From Cryomorphaceae bacterium (GTDB lineage Bacteria; Bacteroidota; Bacteroidia; Flavobacteriales; Schleiferiaceae): a stretch of DNA of 64,000 nt. The translations under genes and the position numbers were made by a program. Positions 50,974 to 62,237 of this stretch are shown piece after piece. The notes beneath the pieces were generated by a model. It was not told the DNA's origin. It worked only from the letters and a program-made list of their open reading frames with translations, and did no database searches. How positions within the stretch are numbered: the stretch's first letter is position 1; each line of letters opens with the position of its first letter. Location: assembly GCA_017858515.1 (NCBI GenBank), contig JAFMBM010000010.1, forward strand, positions 1 through 64,000, read 5' to 3'.

Positions 50974-52415
50974 TAACTTAAAGTCAGCTTTTTACGTAAA
51001 TCATCAACATACAAACGGAAGCGCTTGTCTGTTTCAGTTAAATTATTAACGGTTCTAACGGCATGAAGAACCGTAGCGTGATCTTTATTTCCACATTGAG
51101 CGCCGATGGAAGCCAAAGAGCTCTTGGTGAGTTGCTTAGCGAAGTACATAGCCAGTTGCCTAGCTTGTACAATTTCTCGCTTGCGCGTTTTACTTTTAAG
51201 CATATCCACTTGCATATCGAAATAGTCGCAAACTACTTTCTGAATATAGTCGATGGATATCTCTCGAGTAGTGTTCTTGACAAACTTATTAATCATTTGT
51301 CGAGCCAAATCAAGAGTGATTTTTTTGCGGTTTAAGGAGGATTGAGCCAGCAAAGAAATAATAGCCCCTTCTATATCTCGAATATTGGTATTGATACTAT
51401 AGGCCAAATATTCAATTACTTCTTCGGGCATGTCTACCCCATCATTGTATAATTTCTTATGAATAATGGCAATCCTAGTTTCAAGATCAGGAAATTGCAG
51501 GTCGGCAGAAAGGCCCCATTTGAAGCGCGACAATAATCGCTGTTCAACACCCTGAAGATCTACAGGAGCTCTATCAGAGGTAAGCACAATTTGCTTCCCA
51601 TTTTGATGCAAGTGGTTAAATACTTCAAAGAATACATCTTGAGTTTTCTCTTTTCCTGCAAATGAATGAACGTCGTCAATAATAAGAACATCAATCATTT
51701 GATAAAAATGAACAAAGTCATTCTTGGTGTTATTTCGCACAGAATCAATAAACTGAGCCTGAAATTTATCAGCGGTTACATAGAGTACCGTTTTTTCTGG
51801 ATAGCGATCCTTTACTTCAATTCCAATGGCATGAGCCAAATGCGATTTTCCCAATCCTACGCCCCCATAAATGAGTAGGGGGTTAAAAGAAGTTCCACCT
51901 GGCTTACCGGCAACGGCAAATCCTGCTGAACGAGCTAAGCGGTTGCAATCTCCTTCCACATAATTATCGAAGCTGTAATTAGGATTTAGCTGAGATTCTA
52001 CATTCACCTTTCTAAGGCCTGGAATGATAAAAGGATTTCGAATTCCCGCTCCTCCAATTTCAACGGGTAGGTTCAATTTAGGGTTTTCAATCTTGCCGCG
52101 TTGGTTACTCGGTAGCTTAATGGTACTTGGTGTATTGTTTCCATAATTATTTTCCATTATGATACTGTACACCAACTTAGCCTGTGCTCCTAATTCACGT
52201 GTAATTGCAGACTTTAGCAGACGAATGTAATGTTCCTCCAACCATTCATAGAAAAACTTGCTTGGAACCTGTATGCTCAAAACATTGTCTTGAAGCTTTA
52301 ATGGTTGAATAGGCAGAAACCAAGTTTTATAACTCTGCTCATTAATATTGTCCTTTATATAGGACAAACATCCCTCCCAAACTGTTTTCGCAGTACGTTC
52401 TATAGATCCTTCCAA
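50973..52415 (-). CDS. dnaA: Chromosomal replication initiator DnaA (TTG start)
   Basis: NPLLIYGGVGLGKSHLAHAIG, VLIIDDVHSFAGKEKTQDVFFEVFNHL, CGNKDHATVLHAVRTV. Confidence 0.98.
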   Translation of the reverse strand: MEGSIERTAKTVWEGCLSYIKDNINEQSYKTWFLPIQPLKLQDNVLSIQVPSKFFYEWLEEHYIRLLKSAITRELGAQAKLVYSIIMENNYGNNTPSTIKLPSNQRGKIENPKLNLPVEIGGAGIRNPFIIPGLRKVNVESQLNPNYSFDNYVEGDCNRLARSAGFAVAGKPGGTSFNPLLIYGGVGLGKSHLAHAIGIEVKDRYPEKTVLYVTADKFQAQFIDSVRNNTKNDFVHFYQMIDVLIIDDVHSFAGKEKTQDVFFEVFNHLHQNGKQIVLTSDRAPVDLQGVEQRLLSRFKWGLSADLQFPDLETRIAIIHKKLYNDGVDMPEEVIEYLAYSINTNIRDIEGAIISLLAQSSLNRKKITLDLARQMINKFVKNTTREISIDYIQKVVCDYFDMQVDMLKSKTRKREIVQARQLAMYFAKQLTKSSLASIGAQCGNKDHATVLHAVRTVNNLTETDKRFRLYVDDLRKKLTLS

Positions 52416-52569
52416 TTTACTTTCACTTATTTTTTAAACAGAACGAATAGCTCCATTTACCAAGGAGCTACTCCAAATCCTCTTGCTTTGCAAAAATGTG
52501 CAATTAAAAGTTCAGAAAAAATTCAAATAGTAGTTGACTTTATCAATTTTTTTTAGCAATATTAAGCGG

Positions 52570-52621
52570 AACTTAACTATTCCTATAGTTGTGTTAAGTT
52601 AATGTAAATCACTGTAAATCA
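52570..52621. promoter_or_regulatory. dnaA upstream dyad and tandem 9-mers
   Basis: AACTTAAC (52570-52577)/GTTAAGTT (52593-52600) inverted repeat, then TGTAAATCA twice at 10-bp spacing (52603, 52613). Confidence 0.4.
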
Positions 52622-52629
52622 GCATAAAA

Positions 52630-53043
52630 TTGTATCAAAATTTTACAAAACTCAGAGTCCGTTATGCGGAAACAGATCAGATGGGAATCGCCTATTATGG
52701 TGCTTATAATCAATACTTTGAAGTGGGTAGAGTAGAGGCTTTAAGGAGCCTAAATATGAGTTATAGACAGATGGAAGAAGAGGGCATAATGTTACCTGTA
52801 CGTAAAGTTGAAATTGAATACTTAAAGGGTGCGAAATACGATGACTTACTGACAATCATCTCTAGAATAGAGGTTTTTCCTACGGTTAGAATTTCCTTCT
52901 CCCACGAAATTTATAATCCAGAGGGAGAGTTACTAACATTGGGAAAGGTAGATCTTGTATTTGTATCCAAAAAAAACAGGAGGCCTTGTAAACCTCCTGC
53001 TGAATTCATTGAAAAAATATCACCCTTTTTTAAAAGCGAATAA
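52630..53043 (+). CDS. Acyl-CoA thioesterase, YbgC/4HBT-like (TTG start)
   Basis: VRYAETDQMGIAYYGAYNQYFEVGRVEAL. Confidence 0.92.
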   Translation: MYQNFTKLRVRYAETDQMGIAYYGAYNQYFEVGRVEALRSLNMSYRQMEEEGIMLPVRKVEIEYLKGAKYDDLLTIISRIEVFPTVRISFSHEIYNPEGELLTLGKVDLVFVSKKNRRPCKPPAEFIEKISPFFKSE

Positions 53044-54829
53044 GGCGAATGGTTTCTGAAAGATTCGCATTTTGAATTTGAACTGTATACACTCCTTGGG
53101 TAAAGCCATATGAGTCCACCTCCATAGCTCCATTGAGCGATTGTCCTTCCGAGAGTACAGATCCGTTCATATCATAAAAAGTAGCCTTAAAGTCGCCCTT
53201 TGAGCTTTGGATGCGCAAAGCTTGAGTGCCATTGCTGAAACCATAGGAATTGAAGACTGAAATTCCAGACTCAGTCAAATTCTCATTTCCAATCCCAATA
53301 TTCGGAATGTTAAGGATGCCTCTACTGTTGAATCCATTATAGATGGCCATTGCATTTTGACCAAAATGTAGAAGTGTATCTGCTGCCATAATTTCAAGTG
53401 CCGCATCGCTAAAGCTCATATTGAATGCAGAGTGATAAAGCCCTTGAAGCACCACTTTATCACAAGCTGATCTCCCAATTTGCTGTTGAATTTCCATTAA
53501 TACACCAGACCACAGGTCGGTGTGCTCGTAAATATTAAAATTAAAAGAGACGCTCTGGTAATTTTTATTAGTAACAGCATCTCTTCCTGGCCAGAATGGA
53601 TTGTGACCATCCCAACTGAAAACATTGCCCCAATTGTGTGGATTTAAACTTTTGCTGTAAGAAACCGCCAAATAATCGCCCCATGCTTCATCTAAAGTCT
53701 GTCTTTCAACTCCACTATTTGAATTTGGAGATGCATCGTATGAAATGGCATGGCCATATTCGTGAACTATAACATCGGCATCTTCTCCATCGTCCACCCC
53801 TCCTTCACCGAAACTTAAACCGGCGAAAGGTGAGAAGCTAGACTGATCTGCACCATTCCAACCATGAGCATCTGCGCTAATAGGGCTGCTTACTAATTGA
53901 AATCCCAAACTCTGCATGTAGAATTGAAAAACAGTTAAATGATAAAACACATTAACATCTTCAAAACCACTTTGAGAACGGGTAAAATCGAAGCTTGGAG
54001 TAGATGAAGTTGGCACAGCCGTACTTGGTGATTCAAAATCCTCCATTATAATCCAAGGATTCTCGAGTCTAAAAGCACCCTGAGAGTAGGAGGCTTGCAC
54101 GGTTTTAGTCTGTCTTTGAGCGTTGATCGCCGATACATCACCATCATTCTGATCGCTAAAAACACCTCCGTAGTTTACTTGAGCTGTGGTTAGGGGATCT
54201 GGATTAAAAACTTTTACTGTAATATTCGTATCTGCTTGAAAAGTGTGATAATAGCTGTTTAAATCACGCCAATAGATGATTTCATTGGAAGACGGTTGCT
54301 CAATCACTTCTACGTGAATTGCAGATCCATTGGAATGGTATTCCTTTCGAACTGCCGCTAATAATCCATTTTCCATCGGAAACCAAACGTCTTCCTGAAT
54401 TGTCGGCAACATTGCATTAAGAAAATCCAAGTTTGTTGGCTGGAAGGTTTGAATGCTCGGCGATTCAGAATATTCTATAGGAAATCGATACCAGGAAATT
54501 AGCTGTCCCGATTTACTTAAATTCACTTTTAAATCGCCCCTATAAATTGACTTACCATCTAAAATTTGTTCAAAAAGAAAATGCTCTCCACCTGGACTTG
54601 ATTTATGGTATTGCAGCTCGAGAGTAAATTCACCATCTACATTTAAATAGTCTTCTAAGCTAGATTTTAAACTAGAAACATTTCCGTTATAATCTGGAAG
54701 AGTTGTTAGTCTATTTGTTTTGACTAAGTCAAGAGGATAGAAGCTGGACGATGAATTTCCATCTAACTTTTGTCCAAATAGGCTAAAAGCATTAGCGACG
54801 AGTAAGAGCGTGAAAAAGTTCGTTCTCAT
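53030..54829 (-). CDS. Secreted M36/thermolysin-like metallopeptidase with T9SS sorting domain
   Basis: VIVHEYGHAISYD (HExxH), LDEAWGDYLA; C-terminal KATFYDMNGSVLSEGQSLNGAMEVDSYGFTQGVYTVQIQN...ETIRLIRF. Confidence 0.88.
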   Translation of the reverse strand: MRTNFFTLLLVANAFSLFGQKLDGNSSSSFYPLDLVKTNRLTTLPDYNGNVSSLKSSLEDYLNVDGEFTLELQYHKSSPGGEHFLFEQILDGKSIYRGDLKVNLSKSGQLISWYRFPIEYSESPSIQTFQPTNLDFLNAMLPTIQEDVWFPMENGLLAAVRKEYHSNGSAIHVEVIEQPSSNEIIYWRDLNSYYHTFQADTNITVKVFNPDPLTTAQVNYGGVFSDQNDGDVSAINAQRQTKTVQASYSQGAFRLENPWIIMEDFESPSTAVPTSSTPSFDFTRSQSGFEDVNVFYHLTVFQFYMQSLGFQLVSSPISADAHGWNGADQSSFSPFAGLSFGEGGVDDGEDADVIVHEYGHAISYDASPNSNSGVERQTLDEAWGDYLAVSYSKSLNPHNWGNVFSWDGHNPFWPGRDAVTNKNYQSVSFNFNIYEHTDLWSGVLMEIQQQIGRSACDKVVLQGLYHSAFNMSFSDAALEIMAADTLLHFGQNAMAIYNGFNSRGILNIPNIGIGNENLTESGISVFNSYGFSNGTQALRIQSSKGDFKATFYDMNGSVLSEGQSLNGAMEVDSYGFTQGVYTVQIQNANLSETIRLIRF

Positions 54830-54840
54830 ATAATTGCGAA

Positions 54841-55449
54841 TTAATTGTAGAATTCAAAGATAACCTCGGGCAATGAGAGTAAAAACTCTTCCCAGTTGCG
54901 AATTTCGGATAATTCCACCCTTAATTTTATTAATACGTTGGTGGTCATTTGAATTTCGATCGGTTTGATTCCTGTCCGATTAAGAAAAGTTTGTATTTCC
55001 TGCATACGACTGTATGGAAATTGAAGTTCAAGCAGTGATGTGGGTATCACTTTTGTTCTAATTGCCTTTTCCAAAGCAAGGGAGGCTGCAGATTTATAAG
55101 CCGTAACCAAACCAGAACGACCCAATTTAGTTCCACCGAAATATCGAATGACTAAGACGAAAACGCCTTGTAATTCAAAAGATTGAATAGAATTCAAGAT
55201 GGGAGTTCCTGCCGTATGCATAGGTTCGCCATCGTCAGAGTAGCGAATTTCATTATTCGGAGGCGGAGATATAAACCCATAACAAAAATGACGAGCCTGA
55301 TGATACTCTTCTTTTGCTAGGTTTATCAAGTTCTTGGCCTCATCAAACGAATGAATAGGGTAGGCCTTTCCTATAAATTTACTGCCTCTATCTTTATAAA
55401 TAGCCTCGGAAAACGAGGCTATTGTTATGTATTCAAGAGTTTCCGTAAT
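54841..55449 (-). CDS. YigZ/IMPACT family protein; start extended upstream of the ORF track
   Basis: ARHFCYGF, RYSDDGEPMHTAGTPIL, VIRYFGGTKLGRSGLVTAY. The in-frame upstream translation TIASFSEAIYKDRGSKFIGKAYPIHSFDEAKN fits the family N-terminus; the only early candidate start is ATT at 55449-55447. Confidence 0.75.
   Translation of the reverse strand: MTETLEYITIASFSEAIYKDRGSKFIGKAYPIHSFDEAKNLINLAKEEYHQARHFCYGFISPPPNNEIRYSDDGEPMHTAGTPILNSIQSFELQGVFVLVIRYFGGTKLGRSGLVTAYKSAASLALEKAIRTKVIPTSLLELQFPYSRMQEIQTFLNRTGIKPIEIQMTTNVLIKLRVELSEIRNWEEFLLSLPEVIFEFYN
55399..55423 (-). terminator. 10-bp perfect hairpin after clpC, inside the proposed yigZ coding region
   Basis: AATAGCCTCG-GAAAA-CGAGGCTATT. 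Confidence 0.5.
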
Positions 55450-57995
55450 TACTCGTCGTTCTTAGCCTCCGCTGGGTCTTCCGCATGAATAACTTCGAGT
55501 ACAAGCGCATCCTTTGCTTCATTCACGTTAATCTCAATTGAATCTCCAGTTTCAATTTTAGAATGAATAATGTAGTCTGCAAGAGGATCTTCCACATATT
55601 TTTGAATGGCTCTAGCTAGAGGTCTTGCTCCAAATTTCTCGTCGTATCCTTTGTCTGCTAAAAATAGTTTTGCGTCTAGACCGATCGACAGATTATAGCC
55701 CAAAGTTTGGATTCGTTTAAGAAGCTTTTCCAGCTCAATATCAATGATTTGAATAATGTCATCTTTGCTTAAAGAATTGAACATGATCACATCGTCAATT
55801 CGATTCAAAAATTCAGGAGCAAAGGTCTTTTTAAGAGCATTTTCAATAACCCCCTTGGTGTGATCATCTACTTGTTCAACTCTTGCAGTAGTGCCAAAAC
55901 CCACCCCAGAACCAAAGTCTTTCAATTGTCTTGAACCAATATTAGAGGTCATTATGATTATGGTATTCTTGAAATCAATCTTCCGACCCAAAGAATCGGT
56001 CATCATACCATCATCCAAGGCTTGAAGCAAAATATTGAAAACATCCGGATGAGCCTTTTCTATTTCATCTAATAAAATTACAGAATAAGGTTTCCGCCTA
56101 ACCTTTTCAGTAAGTTGACCCCCTTCTTCGTATCCAACATAGCCAGGAGGCGCACCTACCAATCTTGAAATGGCGAACTTCTCCATATATTCACTCATAT
56201 CTATTCGAATGAGCGAATCATCTGAATCAAATAATAATCTAGATAACTCTTTGGCTAACTGAGTTTTACCAACCCCTGTTTGACCTAAAAATATAAAGCT
56301 GCCAATTGGTTTTCCTGGATCTTTCAAACCCGCTCGATTGCGTTGAATAGCTTTTACAATCTTGTCAACAGCTAAGGCTTGACCTATTATTTTTTGCTTA
56401 AGATCGTCAGACATTCTAGACAGCTTGCTACTTTCACCCTGAGCGATTCTACGTACAGGAATTCCAGTCATCATAGCAACTACATCTGCAACATGGTCTT
56501 CGTTAACAATTTCCTTGTTCTTCTTTACATCCGCCTCCCAATCAAGCTGAGCTTTTTCTAGTTCTGCCTCGATATTTTTCTCATCATCTCTAAGCTTTGC
56601 CGCCTCTTCATAACGTTGCTTTCTCACCACAAGAACTTTATCCTCCCTGATTTTTTCGAGTTTAGCTTCAAGTTCAATGATTTGTTGTGGTACTTTGATA
56701 GAAGTTATATGAACTCGAGAGCCTGCTTCATCTAAGGCATCAATTGCTTTATCTGGCAAATAACGATCTGTTATGTACCTATCGGTGAGTCTAACACAAG
56801 CTTCAATGGCATCATCAGTATAAAGTACGTTGTGATGGTCTTCGTATTTCTCCTTAATGTTATTGAGAATTTGAACCGTTTCATCAACAGTAGTAGGTTC
56901 TACCATTACCTTTTGAAAACGACGTTCAAGTGCACCATCTTTTTCGATGTATTGTCTGTATTCATCCAAAGTTGTTGCTCCGATGCATTGGATTTCACCC
57001 CTTGCTAGAGCAGGCTTAAACATATTGCTAGCATCTAAAGATCCTGTAGCTCCTCCTGCGCCAACAATCGTATGAAGTTCATCTATGAAAAGAATGATAT
57101 CATCATTCTTTTCCAGCTCATTCATTAAAGCTTTAATGCGCTCCTCAAATTGGCCACGATATTTCGTTCCCGCTACTAAGGAAGCAAGATCTAAAGTAAC
57201 CACTCGCTTGTCAAATAGAACCCTAGAGACTTTCCGTTTGATTATTCTCAACGCAAGACCTTCAGCAATGGCAGATTTACCTACACCAGGCTCACCAATC
57301 AATAAAGGATTGTTTTTCTTTCTACGGGATAAAATCTGAGACACCCTTTCAATCTCCTTTTCTCTTCCTACTACAGGATCTAATTTTCCTTCCTCAGCCA
57401 GACGGGTTAAATCTCTTCCGAAATTGTCTAACACAGGAGTTTTAGATTTCGATTCTCCTTTAGGTTTTGAACTGAAAGAAGAACTTTCCCTTTTCTCAAA
57501 GTCGTCATTTTCGTCATCAAAAGGAAGCTCGTTTCGAGTAATGTTAGGGATTTCATCGGTGTAGTTCGATTGATACTCTCTTTTAACTCGGTCGTAATCA
57601 ACCCCAGAATGCTTTAACAGCCTTGAAACTGGATCGTCTTCATTTCTTAATATACACAAGAGTAAATGTGCAGTTCGAATTGTAGCACTTTGAAAAATCT
57701 TCGCTTCGAGAAAGGTTGTCTTTAAAGCTTTTTCTGCCTGTTTAGTTAACGGAAGATTTTTTTTAGGCAGGCCAGAGGAGGTGTAGTTTGGAGCACTGAT
57801 ACCCTCCACCTTGCCTCGGAAGTTAGTAAGGTCTAGATTCAGATTCTCAAGTATTTTAACTGCGGACCCCTCTCCTTCGCGAATGAGTCCAAGCATAAGG
57901 TGTTCAGTTCCAATAACGTCATGACCTAATCTTAAGGCCTCTTCTTTACTGAAGCTGATAACATCTTTTACTCTTGGGGAAAAATTTTCATCCAT
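55449..57995 (-). CDS. clpC: ATP-dependent Clp protease ATP-binding subunit ClpC
   Basis: [64 protein letters not shown]; start chosen at MDENFSP. Confidence 0.96.
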   Translation of the reverse strand: MDENFSPRVKDVISFSKEEALRLGHDVIGTEHLMLGLIREGEGSAVKILENLNLDLTNFRGKVEGISAPNYTSSGLPKKNLPLTKQAEKALKTTFLEAKIFQSATIRTAHLLLCILRNEDDPVSRLLKHSGVDYDRVKREYQSNYTDEIPNITRNELPFDDENDDFEKRESSSFSSKPKGESKSKTPVLDNFGRDLTRLAEEGKLDPVVGREKEIERVSQILSRRKKNNPLLIGEPGVGKSAIAEGLALRIIKRKVSRVLFDKRVVTLDLASLVAGTKYRGQFEERIKALMNELEKNDDIILFIDELHTIVGAGGATGSLDASNMFKPALARGEIQCIGATTLDEYRQYIEKDGALERRFQKVMVEPTTVDETVQILNNIKEKYEDHHNVLYTDDAIEACVRLTDRYITDRYLPDKAIDALDEAGSRVHITSIKVPQQIIELEAKLEKIREDKVLVVRKQRYEEAAKLRDDEKNIEAELEKAQLDWEADVKKNKEIVNEDHVADVVAMMTGIPVRRIAQGESSKLSRMSDDLKQKIIGQALAVDKIVKAIQRNRAGLKDPGKPIGSFIFLGQTGVGKTQLAKELSRLLFDSDDSLIRIDMSEYMEKFAISRLVGAPPGYVGYEEGGQLTEKVRRKPYSVILLDEIEKAHPDVFNILLQALDDGMMTDSLGRKIDFKNTIIIMTSNIGSRQLKDFGSGVGFGTTARVEQVDDHTKGVIENALKKTFAPEFLNRIDDVIMFNSLSKDDIIQIIDIELEKLLKRIQTLGYNLSIGLDAKLFLADKGYDEKFGARPLARAIQKYVEDPLADYIIHSKIETGDSIEINVNEAKDALVLEVIHAEDPAEAKNDE

Positions 57996-58206
57996 AATTA
58001 TTCGGTAAATTATACCTTTTACCATAACGAAGTTAATGCCAAAAGGGTGTGTTCCAAATCTAGCCGACGCCTTGACAGCCTAATTTAATTATTCAATTGC
58101 TTTTCCACAGCACTTTGTGCAAAAACAACTCATATTGTGCCTTGGTTTGGTAGCTATTAGTGGGTAATCGAGTTATTTTTGCTGTTAGCCTGAATGAAAG
58201 GGCTCA

Positions 58207-60738
58207 TTGAATTCAAATTCTGACAATATGGCGGACAACGAAAGGATTATACCTATCAATATTGAAGAAGAGATGAAAACAGCCTACATCGACTATTCGA
58301 TGTCGGTGATTGTTTCACGTGCTCTTCCGGATGTGAGAGATGGGTTGAAGCCTGTACATCGCAGAGTGCTTTTTGGAATGCACGAACTCGGTGTGTTAAG
58401 CAACCGCGCTTACAAAAAATCGGCGAGAATAGTAGGGGAGGTTCTGGGTAAGTACCATCCTCATGGCGACAGCTCTGTGTATGATACCATGGTTCGTATG
58501 GCTCAAGATTGGTCTTTGAGATATCCATTGGTAGATGGTCAAGGAAACTTTGGTTCGGTAGATGGAGATAATCCAGCGGCTATGCGATATACCGAAGCAA
58601 GATTGCGCAAAGTGGCGGAAGAGTTGCTTTCAGATATCGAAAAGGATACTGTTGATCATCAATTGAACTTCGATGATTCTTTGAAGGAACCAACAGTTCT
58701 TCCAACTAGGATTCCAAACCTATTAGTAAATGGTTCTTCGGGTATTGCTGTTGGAATGGCTACTAATATGGCACCCCATAACCTAACAGAATGTATTAAC
58801 GGAATTATTAGCTTCATTGACAATAGAGATATTGAAATCTCTGAATTGATGGAGCATATAAAAGCACCTGATTTTCCAACAGGCGGAATCATATACGGCT
58901 ACGATGGTGTAAAAGAAGCATTTGAAATAGGTAGAGGGAGGATTGTAATGAGAGCCCGTACCTTATTCGAAGAGGTGAAAGGAAGGGAATGCATTGTAGT
59001 TACCGAAATTCCATATCAGGTCAATAAGGCCGATATGATTAAAAAAACAGCAGATCTTGTCAATGATAAGAAGATTGAAGGAATTGCTGATATTAAAGAT
59101 GAATCGGATAGAAAAGGAATGCGCATTGTTTATTACTTGAAGCGCGATGCCATACCGAACATTGTTTTAAATACTTTATTTAAGTATACGCAGCTTCAAA
59201 CTTCATTCAGCGTTAACAATATTGCTCTGGTAAAGGGGCGTCCCCAGATGCTGAATTTGAAGGATATGATTTATCACTTCGTTGAGCACCGTCATGACGT
59301 GGTGGTTCGCAGAACAAAGTATGAATTAGAGCAAGCTGAGAAAAGAGCACATATTTTAGAAGGACTTTTAATCGCATTAGATCATTTAGATCAAGTTATT
59401 GCTCTTATTAGAGGCTCACAAACCCCAGATATTGCTAGAGAGGGACTTATAAGTCAATTTGGTTTATCTGAGGTTCAAGCAAAAGCCATTTTAGATCTTA
59501 GACTTCAAAGATTAACCGGTCTCGAAAGAGATAAAATCAAAGAAGAATACGATGGTTTGATGAAATTAATCACTCATTTGAATGAAATTCTTGCGAATGA
59601 GGGTTTGAGATATCAAATCATCAAGGATGAATTGATAGAAATAAAAGAGAAATACGGAGACGAACGCAGAACAGATATCGAATACGCTGGGGGTGATGTG
59701 AGTATTGAGGATATGATTCCTGATGAACAAGTGATAATTACAATTTCTCATGCAGGATATATCAAGAGAACTCCGCTTATAGAATACCGTAGACAAAATA
59801 GAGGAGGAGTAGGGCATAGAGGCGCAACAACGAGGGACGAAGATTTCATAGAATATCTTTTCACTGCAAGCAATCACAATTATATGTTGCTCTTTACGGA
59901 ACTTGGTAAAGTCTTCTGGATTAAAGTCTATGAAATTCCAGAAGGAAGTAAGGCAAGCAAGGGTAGGGCTATCCAAAATTTAATTAATATTCCGCCTGAT
60001 GATAAAGTGAAGGCGTTCATTAATGTATTGAATTTAAAGGATGAAAAATACATCAATAGTCACTACATAACTCTTTGTACAAGAAAAGGTATCATTAAAA
60101 AAACCACTTTAGAAGCCTATAGTCGTCCAAGACAAAATGGTATTAATGCCATTACGGTTAGAGAAGGGGATAGCCTTTTGGAAGCAAGGCTTACTACAGG
60201 TTCTAGCGAAATCCTTATGGCGGCTTCAAGTGGAAAATGTATCCGATTCCCTGAACATAAGGTTCGACCAATGGGAAGAAATGCTTCGGGTGTTCGAGCC
60301 ATAAATCTTGAAAATGATAGCGAGGAAGTAATTGGCATGGTATGTGTTAATGAAGGAGAGGGTGAGATTCTTGTTGTTTCTGAAAATGGCTATGGAAAGC
60401 GTTCAGCCTTAGATGAATACCGTGTTACCAATAGAGGTGGAAAAGGTGTTAAAACCATGAACATCACAGAGAAAACGGGAGGATTAATAGCTTTGAAAAA
60501 CGTTACGGATGAAGATGATTTAATGATCATCAACAAATCAGGAGTTATGATTCGTATTTCTGTTGAGGAGATGAGGGTTATGGGAAGAAATACACAAGGT
60601 GTACGTCTTATCAATCTAAAAGCGAACGACTCAATTGCATCCATTACCAAAGTTCCAAGCGATGATCCACAAGATGATTTTAATGAGTTAGATGAAGGTG
60701 CTACAGATTCTTCGGAGTCTAGTTCGGAAAATGTTTAA
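58207..60738 (+). CDS. gyrA: DNA gyrase subunit A (start at 58207 or 58228)
   Basis: [75 protein letters not shown]. Confidence 0.98.
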   Translation: MNSNSDNMADNERIIPINIEEEMKTAYIDYSMSVIVSRALPDVRDGLKPVHRRVLFGMHELGVLSNRAYKKSARIVGEVLGKYHPHGDSSVYDTMVRMAQDWSLRYPLVDGQGNFGSVDGDNPAAMRYTEARLRKVAEELLSDIEKDTVDHQLNFDDSLKEPTVLPTRIPNLLVNGSSGIAVGMATNMAPHNLTECINGIISFIDNRDIEISELMEHIKAPDFPTGGIIYGYDGVKEAFEIGRGRIVMRARTLFEEVKGRECIVVTEIPYQVNKADMIKKTADLVNDKKIEGIADIKDESDRKGMRIVYYLKRDAIPNIVLNTLFKYTQLQTSFSVNNIALVKGRPQMLNLKDMIYHFVEHRHDVVVRRTKYELEQAEKRAHILEGLLIALDHLDQVIALIRGSQTPDIAREGLISQFGLSEVQAKAILDLRLQRLTGLERDKIKEEYDGLMKLITHLNEILANEGLRYQIIKDELIEIKEKYGDERRTDIEYAGGDVSIEDMIPDEQVIITISHAGYIKRTPLIEYRRQNRGGVGHRGATTRDEDFIEYLFTASNHNYMLLFTELGKVFWIKVYEIPEGSKASKGRAIQNLINIPPDDKVKAFINVLNLKDEKYINSHYITLCTRKGIIKKTTLEAYSRPRQNGINAITVREGDSLLEARLTTGSSEILMAASSGKCIRFPEHKVRPMGRNASGVRAINLENDSEEVIGMVCVNEGEGEILVVSENGYGKRSALDEYRVTNRGGKGVKTMNITEKTGGLIALKNVTDEDDLMIINKSGVMIRISVEEMRVMGRNTQGVRLINLKANDSIASITKVPSDDPQDDFNELDEGATDSSESSSENV

Positions 60739-60758
60739 TTTGTAAAAATGTTAGAAAA

Positions 60759-62114
60759 ATGAAACGTCTATTGTTAATTGCTACTGGGTTTATGTTTATG
60801 AGTGTTATGGCTCAGGAAGGACCCTCCATTTCTAGTGCTATTTTAGAAATAGATAGAAATAATGACTTGGCCGAAGGCAAGAAATATCTGGATGAAGCCA
60901 AGGAATTGATTGAGTCCAAAGGAGCAGGGAATATCAAAGAGAAGAACTTATCCAAGTTCTATTATTACGAGGGCTTGTTAAATATGAGAATTGCAGCCAC
61001 ACCGGATGAAAAGATAAGATCCCTTAATTCCAATGCCTTGGAAGATGCGGTTAAGTATTACAGTTCAAGTATTGAGTATGAAGCTCAAACAGGTAAGAAG
61101 CGATTCTCAGATAAGGCTCGCTTTGAATTAATGAATTGTACTGCTATGATGTTTCAACAAGCAATTGATAAGTCGGATTCAGGCGATAGAATGGGAGCAG
61201 CAGAAGATTTCGAGAAAATTTATCTTATTAAAAAGGAAACTTTGAAACTTCCAACTCATGATTCTACTGCCTTCTTTAATGCGGCTATTATGGCCGAGCA
61301 AGCAAGTAGAGATACAAATCTTTCGGCTGATAAGGCTAAAGCTGCCAGACAGAAAGCCATTTCTATCAATGAGCAATTACTAGTAATGGGTTATAAAGGC
61401 ATCGCTTTTTCAATTCAGGATGTGAAAACTGGAAACAGAGTTACTGCCAATTCTAGGGTAGAGGCTGAAGCCGCAGTTTCTACCGGTGATTACGCTGATA
61501 TTCAAGTTGCTGAACCTGTCACAAGTGATATTTATTTAGCTTTAATTCGATTGTATAAGGCTGATAATAATGAGGAGAAATACAAAGAAACTTTGGCTAA
61601 TGCTAGAAAAACGTTTCCGAATGACATTAATTTAATCAATATGGAACTTCAAGATTACTTGGATGCCAAGGATATTGAAGGCGCAATGAAAATTTTAGAT
61701 GTAGCCATTGAAAATGATCCAAAAAACAAACTGTATCATTATGTTAAGGGCGTAGTGAATTTTAATGATGTCAAGAACAATGAAGCGGCATTGGAATCAT
61801 ACGACAAGGCGTTAGAAATTGACCCAAAGTATTTTGACGCATTGTATATGAAAGGCTTGCTTTATATCGGTGAAGCAAACAAATTCACCGAAGAAATGAA
61901 CAAGCTGAATATCAATCAGACTAAAAAGTACGACGCCCTAAAGGCAGAACAAAAAAAGGTGTTTGCACAAGCTAAGCCCCTTTTTGAAGGAGCCTTAGAA
62001 GTTAACCCAGAGGATGCGGATACCTTAAGAGCATTAAAGGAAGTTTATTACCGTCTTGGTGAGTATGAAAAAAGTAAAGAAATGGGAGACCGTCTTGGCA
62101 CGATTCTACAGTAA
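60759..62114 (+). CDS. TPR-repeat secreted protein
   Basis: Signal peptide; KNNEAALESYDKALEIDPKYFDALYMKGLLYIGEA (TPR). Confidence 0.85.
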   Translation: MKRLLLIATGFMFMSVMAQEGPSISSAILEIDRNNDLAEGKKYLDEAKELIESKGAGNIKEKNLSKFYYYEGLLNMRIAATPDEKIRSLNSNALEDAVKYYSSSIEYEAQTGKKRFSDKARFELMNCTAMMFQQAIDKSDSGDRMGAAEDFEKIYLIKKETLKLPTHDSTAFFNAAIMAEQASRDTNLSADKAKAARQKAISINEQLLVMGYKGIAFSIQDVKTGNRVTANSRVEAEAAVSTGDYADIQVAEPVTSDIYLALIRLYKADNNEEKYKETLANARKTFPNDINLINMELQDYLDAKDIEGAMKILDVAIENDPKNKLYHYVKGVVNFNDVKNNEAALESYDKALEIDPKYFDALYMKGLLYIGEANKFTEEMNKLNINQTKKYDALKAEQKKVFAQAKPLFEGALEVNPEDADTLRALKEVYYRLGEYEKSKEMGDRLGTILQ

Positions 62115-62125
62115 CTAGTTTAAAT

Positions 62126-62150
62126 GGGGGAAGTAATTCCCCCCTTTATT
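62126..62150 (+). terminator. Terminator after the TPR gene
   Basis: GGGGGAA-GTAA-TTCCCCC followed by CCTTTATTT. Confidence 0.65.
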
Positions 62151-62237
62151 TCCCAAATTTAGTTAACATAATATAAATTATAGGATTAAATATCTGCGTG
62201 TTTTCAACCCATTTTATCGTTTATGAGAATCCTTTAA

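Noticed and set aside
58026-58206. Possible oriC between clpC and gyrA: TTTTCCACA at 58101-58109
   Set aside because: A single one-mismatch DnaA-like box is not enough to support an origin.
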